This document shows positions 36,223 through 44,521 of a stretch of DNA of 64,000 nt, in pieces. Position 1 is the stretch's first letter, and every line of letters begins with the position of its first letter. The notes under the pieces were generated by a model. The model had not been told where the DNA came from. It saw only the letters and a program-made list of their open reading frames with translations, and searched no databases. A program made the position numbers and the translations under genes. This DNA is from VAZQ01 sp963835165 (GTDB lineage Bacteria > Pseudomonadota > Alphaproteobacteria > Rhizobiales > Xanthobacteraceae), in the NCBI GenBank assembly GCA_963835165.1, contig CAWIGD010000083.1:7866-71865 (forward strand), in the 5' to 3' direction.

Positions 36223-36257
36223 GGGACGCATGTAGCGCCAATGATCGAAACCCATCG

Positions 36258-36788
36258 ATGGACGCCGCGGTAGCTCTTCTAGCCTTTGTAACGCTGCAGC
36301 GATTTGTCGAATTCATTTGGGACCGGCGGAATACGCGGCGCCTGCGCGCCGCCGGCGCAGTCGAATTCGGCGGATTGCACTACCCGGCCATGATGCTGGT
36401 GCACGCCGGGTGGCTGGCGGGTCTCTGGCTGCTCGCCTACGACAGCCCCGTCATTCCGGGTTATGTCGCCGCCTTTCTGGTGCTGCAGGTCGGCCGTTAC
36501 TGGGTGCTCGCGACCCTTGGCCCGCGCTGGACGACCCGCGTTATCGTGCTGCCCGGCGCACCCCTGATCGAAAGCGGTCCATACCGCCTGCTGCGGCATC
36601 CGAACTACGTGATCGTAGCGGTCGAGCTGGCGCTGGTGCCATTGGCGCTCGGGCTCCCCCTCTACGCGCTGGTGTCTGTCGTCCTTTACGCTGGCGCTGC
36701 TCTGCTGCGCGTCCAGGTCGAGAATTCGGCTTTGGCGTGGGTGCCGGGAGAACACGCAGGGAATGGGGTCCAAAGCACGCGCTATTGA
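36258..36788 (+). CDS. isoprenylcysteine carboxyl methyltransferase-family membrane protein
   Basis: The 176-residue protein has about four to five membrane spans and the ICMT-family C-terminal block GPYRLLRHPNYVIVAVELALVP, with the RHPNY element that contacts S-adenosylmethionine. Bacterial members often stand beside type III polyketide synthases, but none is present here, so the methyl acceptor is unknown. ATG 36258 starts right at the first span. A strong hairpin follows 22 bases after the stop. Confidence 0.82.
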   Translation: MDAAVALLAFVTLQRFVEFIWDRRNTRRLRAAGAVEFGGLHYPAMMLVHAGWLAGLWLLAYDSPVIPGYVAAFLVLQVGRYWVLATLGPRWTTRVIVLPGAPLIESGPYRLLRHPNYVIVAVELALVPLALGLPLYALVSVVLYAGAALLRVQVENSALAWVPGEHAGNGVQSTRY

Positions 36789-36810
36789 AGGGGTCCATGG
36801 GCGGAAACGC

Positions 36811-36839
36811 GAAAGCGCCCGCACGGGGCGGGCGCTTTC
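36811..36839. terminator. bidirectional intrinsic terminator
   Basis: The arms gaaagcgcccgc and gcgggcgctttc are perfectly complementary over 12 bases with a 5-base loop. The hairpin lies between two converging genes (ICMT-like on +, DUF1127 on -) and could stop transcription from both sides. The outer GAAA/TTTC ends supply short U-tracts in each direction. Confidence 0.8.
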
Positions 36840-36865
36840 ATCAGATTTGCTGGCGAGCTGCGGGC

Positions 36866-37018
36866 TTAGCGGTTTGCGCTGTCCCACGCGACCCGCGGGA
36901 TGTCCGATCGGGTGATGCCGATGTCGGCCAATTCACGGTCGCCGAGCTGGTTGAGCTCATTGAGGCTCGCATTGTAACGCCTCCAGGACTGGAGGAAGTT
37001 GAGGATTGCGACCAACAT
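36866..37018 (-). CDS. DUF1127 small protein
   Basis: This 50-residue protein begins MLVAILNFLQSWRRYNASL, followed by ELNQLGDRELADIGITRSD and ending in SANR. The LxxLxDRxLxDIGIxRxDI pattern is the DUF1127 signature common in alphaproteobacteria. Members of the family have been linked to small-RNA, phosphate and metabolic regulation. A near-perfect 14-bp inverted repeat lies about 70 bases upstream of its start and may be an operator. Function is otherwise unknown. Confidence 0.9.
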   Translation of the reverse strand: MLVAILNFLQSWRRYNASLNELNQLGDRELADIGITRSDIPRVAWDSANR

Positions 37019-37085
37019 GATCTTTGCCTTTCTATTCCCGGATAACCTCCGGGTAATTCTTGTCTCCGCTAAAATAGGGTTCCAT

Positions 37086-37120
37086 GCTGCATCGCAACAG
37101 GCCTCATGTTGCGGTGCAGC
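37086..37120. promoter_or_regulatory. 14-bp inverted repeat upstream of DUF1127 gene
   Basis: The arms gctgcatcgcaaca and tgttgcggtgcagc match with one mismatch around a 7-base centre. The element lies between the DUF1127 start and the 3' end of the dehydrogenase gene. No T-run follows on either strand, so an operator or RNA hairpin is more likely than a terminator. Confidence 0.5.
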
Positions 37121-37230
37121 TATACCGAAAATGCAGTGCTCAAGTCACTGTTTCTTCACAAAAATAAAATGATTCCGGCGCTTCCCCCTCTGGCCAGCAC
37201 AGGTCACGGAGTAATGGCGCAGAGGGGCCG

Positions 37231-38301
37231 CTAGGAACCGGTCGCGCTGGCGCCGCCAAAGCGCTCCTTCCAGCGCGGAATCACTTCACGGTTGTAGACG
37301 TTGTCCGGAATACCACCCTTGAGAGCGGTGACCACCGAGCGCGTGGCCCAGGCCACGCCCTGCCGTAGTTCGCCCCCCTCGGTGTAGGAGGCCGAGTGCG
37401 GCGAGAGCAGCACCCGGTCGCCGAGCTTGCGCAGGGGGGAGTCCATCGGCAGCGGCTCCTCCTCGAAGGCATCAATGGCGGCGCCGCGAATACGCCCCTC
37501 GTCGATCGCACGGGCGAGGGCTTTTTCGTCGAGCACCTTGCCGCGGGCGGTGTTGAGCACGATGGCGTTCGGCTTCATCAATCTGAGCTGCTCATCGCCG
37601 AACATGTAGCGGGTCTCGCGGGTCAGCACGACGTGGAACGACACCACGTCCGATTCCCGCAGAAGCGTCTCGTAGTCGACCGCAGTGACGCCGTGCGTGA
37701 GAAAATGCGCAGGCGGCACATAGGGATCGTAGGCGATGATGCGCGCGCGCCAAGGCGCCAACAACTGAGCCACTCGCGTTCCGATCCGTCCAAGGCCGAC
37801 GAGACCGATGGTCTGGCCGGGAAATCCGTCCGAGCTGCGGCTGCCGACGTAATAGGCGAAATTTTCCGCGGTCCGCCATTTGCCCGCCCGCACGTCGGCG
37901 TCGCGCTCGGCGGCTTTCTTCAACAGCGAGAGCATGAAGGTAACGGTCGTTTCAGCAACGCCGAAGCAATTGGATTCGGTCGGCGCGTGGCACACCATGA
38001 TGCCGAGATCGGTCGCGGCCTCGGTGTCGATATCGTCGACCCCGACGGTGTATTTTGCGACGATGCGCAGCCGTTGTGACGCCTGCATGATGCGCCGGCT
38101 GATCGGAGTATGACGTATGGAGGTGCCCATGAGCGCGACCGCATCGCGCGCGGCCTCCACCACCGCCTCTTCGTGCGTCGTGCGCGGCAATTGCCAGTCG
38201 CGATCGCCGAAGACGATTTCACAACCAATGCCTTCGAGCGCATTGACGGTTTCGGGCGGCTCCTCACGCGGGGCAAAGATCAGGACTTTCGGCTTGGACA
38301 T
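37231..38301 (-). CDS. D-isomer 2-hydroxyacid dehydrogenase (SerA-like)
   Basis: The 356-residue NAD-dependent enzyme interconverts a 2-hydroxyacid and a 2-oxoacid. The Rossmann motif TIGLVGLGRIGTRVAQLL is followed by the catalytic Arg in LNTARGKVLDEKAL, the Glu in DAFEEEPLP and the His in LLSPHSASYTEGG. ATG 38301 is used because upstream sequence reads as low-complexity. There is no ACT domain, so it is probably not the serine-pathway enzyme. It ends an operon that starts with three binding-protein genes, suggesting it oxidises or reduces an imported acid. Confidence 0.88.
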   Translation of the reverse strand: MSKPKVLIFAPREEPPETVNALEGIGCEIVFGDRDWQLPRTTHEEAVVEAARDAVALMGTSIRHTPISRRIMQASQRLRIVAKYTVGVDDIDTEAATDLGIMVCHAPTESNCFGVAETTVTFMLSLLKKAAERDADVRAGKWRTAENFAYYVGSRSSDGFPGQTIGLVGLGRIGTRVAQLLAPWRARIIAYDPYVPPAHFLTHGVTAVDYETLLRESDVVSFHVVLTRETRYMFGDEQLRLMKPNAIVLNTARGKVLDEKALARAIDEGRIRGAAIDAFEEEPLPMDSPLRKLGDRVLLSPHSASYTEGGELRQGVAWATRSVVTALKGGIPDNVYNREVIPRWKERFGGASATGS

Positions 38302-38383
38302 GAACGCTCCGTGGTAGATGGCCCGGGGAAAAGGCGCTCTTGGTTGGAGGAGGGGGCAGGTGGAATGCGCGGGAGGAGAGGGA

Positions 38384-39391
38384 TCAGTTGAGTTGGATGC
38401 CGCTATCCTTGAATACTTGACCCCAGCGGTCCAGTTCTTTGCGCACGAAGGCATCGAATTCCTCCGGCGAACTGCTGGCGGTGCTGATGCCGGCTTTTTC
38501 CAGCTTTTCGGCGATCACCGGATCGGCGTACATCTTGACGATTTCTCGTTGAATCTTGTCGACGATGCTGCGCGGGGTGCCGGCCGGCGCCACAAATCCG
38601 ATCCAGGTCGAAACGTCGTCGAGCGCCGGAATGCCGGCTTCGACGGCGAGCGGCCTGACCTCGGGCAGCGCCGGGAGCGGACGGCTGTTGAGCTTGGCAA
38701 GCGCCCGCAATTTGCCACTCTGGATGAGCGGCAGGCTGGTGGCGGCACCATCGACGATGTAATCGACGGCGCCCGTCAACAGGCCCTGTACCGTCGGCGG
38801 GCTGCCATTGAACGGAATGTACTGCACGTCGAGCCCGGCCTCGCGATTGAACAGGTAGCCGGCGAGCCGCGTAGTGATGATCCCCGCACCGTAATTCAGC
38901 TTGCCGGGATTGGCCTTGGCGCGCGTGATCAGCTCTTTCACGGTCTTCGGACCATCCTCCGCCCGAACGCTCAGCAGCGACGTGTTCTTTGAGCCGAGCG
39001 TGATTGGGACAAAGTCCTTCAGCGGATCGTAGGAGAGGTTCCTGGTGGTGATCGGGTTGAGCACCATGGTGACGTCCATGGCCGCCAGCAACGTGTATCC
39101 GTCGGCCGGCATCTTGGCGACACGCGCGGCTGCGATCGCGGTATTGGCGCCGGGCTGGTTTTCGATCACGACCGGCTGTCCCCACACCTCACTCAGGCGT
39201 TGGGCGACCACCCGGCTGAGGATGTCGGTCGGCCCGCCGGCCGGGAACGGGACGACCAGGCGCACCGCCCGGTTGGGATATGTTTCGGTGCCGCCTTGAG
39301 CGGCGGCTTGGTCGACTGCGAGCGTGCCTGCAATCCAAACAGCCGCAAACAGAGCGCGGAGGCGGGCGGCGAAACCAGATGCGACCAGCAT
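38384..39391 (-). CDS. Bug/TctC-family binding protein
   Basis: This 335-residue periplasmic protein has a Sec signal (LRALFAAVWIAGTLAVDQAAAQ) and the tripartite tricarboxylate transporter receptor fold: YPNRAVRLVVPFPAGGPTDI, QPVVIENQPGANTAIAA and ADGYTLLAAMD. Such proteins bind carboxylates, amides or nicotinate-like compounds between two lobes. No TctA or TctB membrane gene is nearby. Its C-terminus closely resembles that of the protein at 44522-45529, so the two are recent paralogues. It is third in a four-gene operon. Confidence 0.9.
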   Translation of the reverse strand: MLVASGFAARLRALFAAVWIAGTLAVDQAAAQGGTETYPNRAVRLVVPFPAGGPTDILSRVVAQRLSEVWGQPVVIENQPGANTAIAAARVAKMPADGYTLLAAMDVTMVLNPITTRNLSYDPLKDFVPITLGSKNTSLLSVRAEDGPKTVKELITRAKANPGKLNYGAGIITTRLAGYLFNREAGLDVQYIPFNGSPPTVQGLLTGAVDYIVDGAATSLPLIQSGKLRALAKLNSRPLPALPEVRPLAVEAGIPALDDVSTWIGFVAPAGTPRSIVDKIQREIVKMYADPVIAEKLEKAGISTASSSPEEFDAFVRKELDRWGQVFKDSGIQLN

Positions 39392-39416
39392 GATGTCCCT
39401 CGGTCGGCTCGACCGC

Positions 39417-40388
39417 TCAATCGTACTTCATTCCGGTTTCCTTCACGACGGACGACCATCGCTGCGCTTCCTTGCGGATGAAGGCAGCGAATTCAGCCGG
39501 CGTGCTGGTGGCCGGAAACAACCCCGAGGCATCCGCCTTGGCCTTCACGTCGGGATCGGCCAGGGCCTTCGCAACTTCGGCCTGGATTTTGTCGATTACA
39601 GCCGCCGGCGTGCCTTTGGGCGCAACCAAGCCGAGCCACACCGTGATCTCGTCCATGTTCGGCATCGCAGTGGTGATGAGGGGAAGATCGGGCACGGGCG
39701 GGAACGGACGAGGGTCGAACTTGGCGAGCACGCGGAATTGGCCGCCTTGGATGAGCGACAGCGAGGCGGACGGCCCGTCGAAGGAAAAATCCACGCTTTT
39801 GGTGAGCAGGCCCTGGGCCACTTCGGCACTGCCGTTATAAGGAACAAGCACGGTCTCGATCCCCGCCGATTTGTTGAACAGATAGCCCGTGAGCTTGGTC
39901 GTGATCGTGCCGGCGCCGTAATTGAGCTTGCCCGGTTGCGCCTTCGCCCGGGAGATCAGGTCATTCACCGTCTTCACGTCGCTTGCCGCGTTGACGATCA
40001 GGAGCTGCATGGTTTTCGCGGTGAGCGTGATCGGGGCGAAGTCGTTGAAGGGATCGTAGGGCGGAGTGCGGTAGAGGTACTGATTCATCGTGAGCGTGGA
40101 GTCGATAGCCATGAGCAGCGTGTAGCCGTCGGGTGCGGCTTTCGCGACCTGCTGAGCACCCAGCACGGTATTGGCGCCGGGGCGATTTTCGATCACCACC
40201 GGCTGTCCCCAATCCTCGCTCATTTTCTGGCCGATCATGCGGGCGAGCACATCGGATGGTCCGCCGGCCGGGAATGGCACGACGATCTTTATCGCGCGGG
40301 TGGGAAAGGCGTCCGCTCGCTCTTGGGCGGCTGCGGAGCCCATCGCCAGCCCTGACAACAATGCGAGCGCGATCAAACGAGCGTTCAT
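39417..40388 (-). CDS. Bug/TctC-family binding protein
   Basis: The 323-residue protein begins with a short Sec signal (LIALALLSGLAMGSAAAQ), followed by IKIVVPFPAGGPSDVLARMIG, QPVVIENRPGANTVLGA and PDGYTLLMAIDSTLTMNQYL. The last motif, with NQYLY, is shared with the next upstream gene product, showing duplication. Ligand and membrane partner are unknown. The gap to the upstream gene is only 12 bases. Confidence 0.9.
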   Translation of the reverse strand: MNARLIALALLSGLAMGSAAAQERADAFPTRAIKIVVPFPAGGPSDVLARMIGQKMSEDWGQPVVIENRPGANTVLGAQQVAKAAPDGYTLLMAIDSTLTMNQYLYRTPPYDPFNDFAPITLTAKTMQLLIVNAASDVKTVNDLISRAKAQPGKLNYGAGTITTKLTGYLFNKSAGIETVLVPYNGSAEVAQGLLTKSVDFSFDGPSASLSLIQGGQFRVLAKFDPRPFPPVPDLPLITTAMPNMDEITVWLGLVAPKGTPAAVIDKIQAEVAKALADPDVKAKADASGLFPATSTPAEFAAFIRKEAQRWSSVVKETGMKYD

Positions 40389-40400
40389 GGCGTCCTGCTT

Positions 40401-41384
40401 TCAATCGACCTTGATGGCAGTTTCCTTCATCATCTTCCCCCAGCGATCCGCCTCCTTGCGAATGAAGGCAGAGAATTGCTCGGGCGTGTTGGTCACGGGA
40501 TAGTTGCCCGTGCGTTCCGACTTCTCCCTGACGGCAGGGTCGGCCAGTATCTTCACCACCTCGCTGTGGAGCTTGTCGATGATCGGCTTGGCTGTGCCCT
40601 TGGGCGCGACAAGTCCGAGCCAGACCGAGATGTCGTCGAAATCCGCCAGTCCCGCCGCGTCCGCAAGCGTCGGGATATCGGCCATCGACGGCGGCGCGTC
40701 GCGATCGAGCTTTGCCAGCGCCCGGATTTGGCCGCTCGCCACCAAAGGTGCCACGATCTGGTTGGCGGCGTAGATCAGCTGGACGCTTCCGGTCAGGAGC
40801 GCGTTCACCGTCTCCGGCGTACCCTTGAAGGGAACATAAACGATGTCGAGGCCGGCCGCCTTGTGGAACAGATGGCCCATCAGCTGGGCCGTAACGGTGC
40901 CGGCGCCATAATTGAGCTTGCCCGGTTGCGCCTTCGCTCTGGCGATCAATTCCTTGACCGTGGCGGGTCCGCCTGCTGCGGCGACCGCCAGCACGGATAC
41001 GGTCTTTGCCGTCAGCGTGATCGGGACGAAGTCGCCGAGCGGGTCATAGGGCAAGGTCTTGTACAGGTATTGGTTCATCACCAGCGTCGAATCGATCGCC
41101 ATGAACAGCGTGTAGCCATCGGGCGCCGCCTTCGCCGCGGCCTGGGCGCCGATAATGGTGTTGCCACCCGGACGGTTCTCGACCACCACCGGTTGCCCCC
41201 AATCCTCGCTCATCCGCTGGCCGATGAGACGCGCGACGATGTCGCTCGGTCCGCCGGCCGGGAAGGGCACGATCATTCGGATCGGTCGATTGGGAAAGCT
41301 GGCGGCTAGGTCTTCGGCGGCGGCCGCGTCCCCCGCCAGCATGGCGAGAACGACCGGCACGAAAAATCGTATTGCTGGCGTCAT
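40401..41384 (-). CDS. Bug/TctC-family binding protein
   Basis: The 327-residue protein is the first gene of the operon running to the dehydrogenase at 37231. ATG 41384 follows a gaaggaggg ribosome binding site and opens a signal peptide (FFVPVVLAMLAGDAAAAE). Family motifs are IRMIVPFPAGGPSDIVARLIG, ENRPGGNTIIGAQAAAKA and ALLTGSVQLIYAANQIV. The ligand pocket cannot be assigned by eye. The gene diverges from an LLM monooxygenase across a region with an inverted repeat. Confidence 0.9.
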   Translation of the reverse strand: MTPAIRFFVPVVLAMLAGDAAAAEDLAASFPNRPIRMIVPFPAGGPSDIVARLIGQRMSEDWGQPVVVENRPGGNTIIGAQAAAKAAPDGYTLFMAIDSTLVMNQYLYKTLPYDPLGDFVPITLTAKTVSVLAVAAAGGPATVKELIARAKAQPGKLNYGAGTVTAQLMGHLFHKAAGLDIVYVPFKGTPETVNALLTGSVQLIYAANQIVAPLVASGQIRALAKLDRDAPPSMADIPTLADAAGLADFDDISVWLGLVAPKGTAKPIIDKLHSEVVKILADPAVREKSERTGNYPVTNTPEQFSAFIRKEADRWGKMMKETAIKVD

Positions 41385-41498
41385 CGCTCCCTCCTTCCGT
41401 CGCGCCTTCTTGTTCATTTGCAGCAATTCTCACCGCTGTGCGTTGCGGTGGCAACCGACGAGTACGGCGCCCATTCAAAATGCCGCGGCCATGCGCTA

Positions 41499-41567
41499 GT
41501 GTCCCGATTGCGAAGTTTGCAACCCTTGCGGCAACCTCTAATGCGAACTTCGCAATCAAAGGGACAC
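41499..41567. repeat. interrupted palindrome with gtgtccc/gggacac ends
   Basis: The left arm (41499-41520) reads gtgtcccgattgcgaagtttgc. The right arm (41543-41567) is its reverse complement, apart from three extra bases next to gggacac and one mismatch. A 22-base centre separates them. I recall that gtgtccc-gaagttcg palindromes are scattered through Bradyrhizobium-like genomes, so a mobile or reiterated element is likely. It lies between divergent starts and might also influence transcription. Confidence 0.65.
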
Positions 41568-41594
41568 ACGTCAAACAGGACTTCAGGAGGAACC

Positions 41595-42731
41595 GTGCTC
41601 GCTCCCGCGCCATCCAGACACGATCGCATGTCGATGCACAATGCGAACAAGCTCAAGATCGGCTTGTTTGGAGCCAACTGCTCGTCGGGGCGGGCGGTTA
41701 CCCTGGTGCCGGAGCGGTGGTCGGGCAGTTGGCCGGACAATCTCAAGCTCGCCAAGATGGCGGACGAGGCGGGGATCGATTTCCTGCTCCCGATCGGGCG
41801 CTGGAAGGGTTATGGCGGCGATACCGATTACCAGGGGGCGACGCTCGAGACCATCACCTGGGCGACGGGCCTGCTGGCGCTGACCAAGCGCGTCACCGTG
41901 TTTGGCACCGTGCATGCGCCGTTGTTCAACCCGGTGATTGCCGCCAAGGAGATGGTCACCGCCGACCACATCGGCGAAGGGCGGTTCGGATTGAACATCG
42001 TCGTCGGCTGGAACGAGGGCGAGTTCGCGATGTTCGGGGTCAAGCAGCGCGATCACGAGTCCCGCTATGACTATGCGCAGGAATGGATCGACGTCATCAA
42101 GATGATCTGGTCGGACAAAGAGGACTTCGACTTCCAGGGACAATACCTCGACATGAAGGGCATCCGGGGCAAGCCCAAGCCCTATGGCGGCACGCGGCCG
42201 GTGATCATGAATGCCGGCGCGTCGCCCGTGGGCCAGGCGTTCGCAATCCGCAACTGCGATGCTTTCTTCCTGCAGGCATCCCGCACCTCGCTCGATGAGA
42301 CCGCGCAGAGAGTTGCGACCGCCAAGGGCCAGGCCAAAGAGCAGGGCAGGGAACTCGGCGTCTATACCGTCGGCGTCATCACCTGCAAGCCGACCAAGAA
42401 GGAGGCCGAGGACTATTATCACTATTCCATCGTGGAGCATGCAGACTGGTCGGCGGTCGACTCGATCCTCGCGCTCAAGAACATCACGGCGCAGAACACG
42501 CCGCCGGAGAAGTTTCAACAGATGCGCACAGGTTACGCTCAAGGCATGGGTGGCCTGCCCATCGTCGGCGATCCAGACCACATCGCCAGCCAGCTCATCG
42601 ATCTCAGCAAGGCGGGTCTGACCGGGGTCGCCGTCTCGCTGGTCAATTACGTCGACGAGCTTCCGTTCTTCTGCGCGGAGGTTCTGCCGCGGCTCGAGCG
42701 CGCCGGCCTGCGCGAGAAGGAGCGATCGTGA
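41595..42731 (+). CDS. LLM-class flavin-dependent monooxygenase
   Basis: The 378-residue protein belongs to the bacterial-luciferase-like FMNH2-dependent oxygenases (RutA/SsuD type). Motifs are LPIGRWKGYGGDTDYQG, FGTVHAPLFNPVIAAKEM, GRFGLNIVVGWNEGEFAMFG and YDYAQEWIDVIKMIW. GTG 41595 has aggagg four bases upstream; ATG 41628 is an alternative without such a site. The substrate could be an N-heterocycle, alkanesulfonate or similar compound. Its stop overlaps the next gene (ATGA), and that neighbour is a maleate-isomerase-like enzyme, which suggests a ring-breakdown route. Confidence 0.9.
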   Translation: MLAPAPSRHDRMSMHNANKLKIGLFGANCSSGRAVTLVPERWSGSWPDNLKLAKMADEAGIDFLLPIGRWKGYGGDTDYQGATLETITWATGLLALTKRVTVFGTVHAPLFNPVIAAKEMVTADHIGEGRFGLNIVVGWNEGEFAMFGVKQRDHESRYDYAQEWIDVIKMIWSDKEDFDFQGQYLDMKGIRGKPKPYGGTRPVIMNAGASPVGQAFAIRNCDAFFLQASRTSLDETAQRVATAKGQAKEQGRELGVYTVGVITCKPTKKEAEDYYHYSIVEHADWSAVDSILALKNITAQNTPPEKFQQMRTGYAQGMGGLPIVGDPDHIASQLIDLSKAGLTGVAVSLVNYVDELPFFCAEVLPRLERAGLREKERS

Positions 42732-43468
42732 CGGCGCGCGTCGGACTGATCATTCCGTCATCGAATCGAATGGTTGAACAGGAGATGGTTCCCGCCTTTC
42801 CGGCGGGCATTGCGGCGCATGTCACGCGCCTGCGAATGACCGGCGCCAATCGCCTCCCCTTCGATCAACTTCTGCCACGCATCGAGAGCGCGGCCCGGGC
42901 ACTCACCGATGCCCGCTGCGACGTGGTGGCGTTCCACTGCACGGCCAACTCGATGGAAGGCGGCAAGACCGGCGAGGAACACATCCTCGCCGCCCTGACG
43001 CGGGCCGGCGCGCCGCGCGCGACCACCACGATAACCGCCATCCAACGTGCTTTCAGTACGCTTGCCGCGCGACGGATTGTGCTCGTCACGCCCTACAGCG
43101 CCAGCACGACCGAACACGAGGCCGAGTTCCTGCGTGAAGCCGGCCATGACGTGCTCTCGGCACAAGGCTTCGCGCTCGACGGCAGCGATGCCTATTGCGC
43201 AACACCAGCGAAGTTCTGGCGCGACCGCGTCATCGCCGCCGCACGCCCCAACGCCGACGCCTATCTGATCAGCTGCGCGAACATCTCCGTTTTCGGTGTG
43301 ATCGAAGACCTGGAAACGCGGCTGGAACGGCCGATCGTGACCAGCAATCAGGCCGTGATCTGGGATGCATTGCGCCTCATTGGCTGGCGCATGCCTCCGC
43401 GCCATCTCGGACGGTTGTTCGCGGTGCGTTCTGCCGATAAGCCGGTGCATGTGACGCCGGCAGGATAG
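42728..43468 (+). CDS. maleate isomerase / arylmalonate decarboxylase-family protein
   Basis: This 246-residue Asp/Glu-racemase-superfamily enzyme has the two expected cysteine sites, AFHCTANSM near residue 76 and LISCANISVF near residue 180, and the N-terminal RVGLIIPSSNRMVEQEM. In maleate isomerase these cysteines carry out cis-trans conversion; arylmalonate decarboxylases use only the second. With both present, the isomerase reading is favoured. It overlaps the monooxygenase by four bases and precedes a binding-protein gene by 17 bases. A second paralogue lies at 46526-47293. Confidence 0.82.
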   Translation: MTARVGLIIPSSNRMVEQEMVPAFPAGIAAHVTRLRMTGANRLPFDQLLPRIESAARALTDARCDVVAFHCTANSMEGGKTGEEHILAALTRAGAPRATTTITAIQRAFSTLAARRIVLVTPYSASTTEHEAEFLREAGHDVLSAQGFALDGSDAYCATPAKFWRDRVIAAARPNADAYLISCANISVFGVIEDLETRLERPIVTSNQAVIWDALRLIGWRMPPRHLGRLFAVRSADKPVHVTPAG

Positions 43469-43485
43469 CGGCTGAGCATGCGCGA

Positions 43486-44517
43486 ATGAAACTTATTCGA
43501 TCCGCGCTGCTCATCTCGGTGTTTGTCTGCACGGCAACGGAGGCGGGCGCGCAAGGCGACGTCGCGGCGTTCTACCGGGGCAAGCAACTGCGCATGATCG
43601 TGGGCTCGGCCGTAGGCGGCGGCTACGATCTGTTCGCGCGCATCGTCGCGCGTCACATCGTCCATCATATTCCGGGCAATCCTCACATTCTGGTGCAGAA
43701 CCAGCCGGCGGCCGGCGGCGTCGTGATGACAAACCAGCTTTACGCTCAAGGGCCCAAGGACGGCACGGTGATCGGCGTTCCGATCAACGGCATCCCCACC
43801 GCGCCGCTGCTGCAGCCGGGCACTCAGTTCGACCAGACCAGGCTCATGTGGATCGGCAGCACGAACCGCGAAGCGTACGTTGCCTTCGTGTGGCATGCCG
43901 TGCCGATCCAGAGCATCACCGAATTGACCACCAAGGAAGTGGTTGTTGGTGCCACCACGCCAGGCACGACCATGGTCGACTTCCCGCAGCTGGTGAACGA
44001 TGTCCTCGGGTTCAAGTTCAAGATCGTCCGCGGTTATCAAGGCACCCCCCAGATCAATCTCGCCATCGAGCGCGGCGAGGTGCAAGGCATGGGCGGCCTT
44101 GGCTGGGCTTCGGTCAAGGCGCAAACCCCGCACTGGATCAGCGAGCGGAAGATCAAGGTGCTCGCACAATATGGTTTCAAGCGATATGCGGAACTCTCCG
44201 ATGTTCCGACCATGCTGGAGTTTGCCAAGTCAGAGGCCGACCGCCAGGCGATGGCGATGCTGTTTGCGCGCACCGAGTATGGCCGGCCGTATTTCCTGCC
44301 GCCGGATGTGCCGATGGAGCGAGTGGCAGCACTCCGGCGGGCGTTCGACGCCACCATGACCGACCCGGCGTTCATCGCCGACGCGACCAGGCTTCAATTC
44401 GACGTCGATCCCCTCACCGGGGAGCAGGTTCAGGCCTTGGTCGGAGAGCTTGCGGCGACGCCCCGCGAGGTGGTCGCACGTGTGCGTGCCGCGTTGGAGA
44501 CGGCGGCCCCGCCGTAA
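43486..44517 (+). CDS. TctC-like binding protein, divergent
   Basis: The 343-residue exported protein (signal IRSALLISVFVCTATEAGAQ) has the receptor fold but departs from the other nine. It opens with DVAAFYRGKQLRMIVGSAVG and has YDLFARIVARHIVHHIPGNP and LVQNQPAAGGVVMTNQLY. It is the third gene of the LLM-isomerase operon and probably imports the substrate of that pathway. It ends four bases from the end of the converging operon at 44522. Confidence 0.85.
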   Translation: MKLIRSALLISVFVCTATEAGAQGDVAAFYRGKQLRMIVGSAVGGGYDLFARIVARHIVHHIPGNPHILVQNQPAAGGVVMTNQLYAQGPKDGTVIGVPINGIPTAPLLQPGTQFDQTRLMWIGSTNREAYVAFVWHAVPIQSITELTTKEVVVGATTPGTTMVDFPQLVNDVLGFKFKIVRGYQGTPQINLAIERGEVQGMGGLGWASVKAQTPHWISERKIKVLAQYGFKRYAELSDVPTMLEFAKSEADRQAMAMLFARTEYGRPYFLPPDVPMERVAALRRAFDATMTDPAFIADATRLQFDVDPLTGEQVQALVGELAATPREVVARVRAALETAAPP

Positions 44518-44521
44518 CCAC

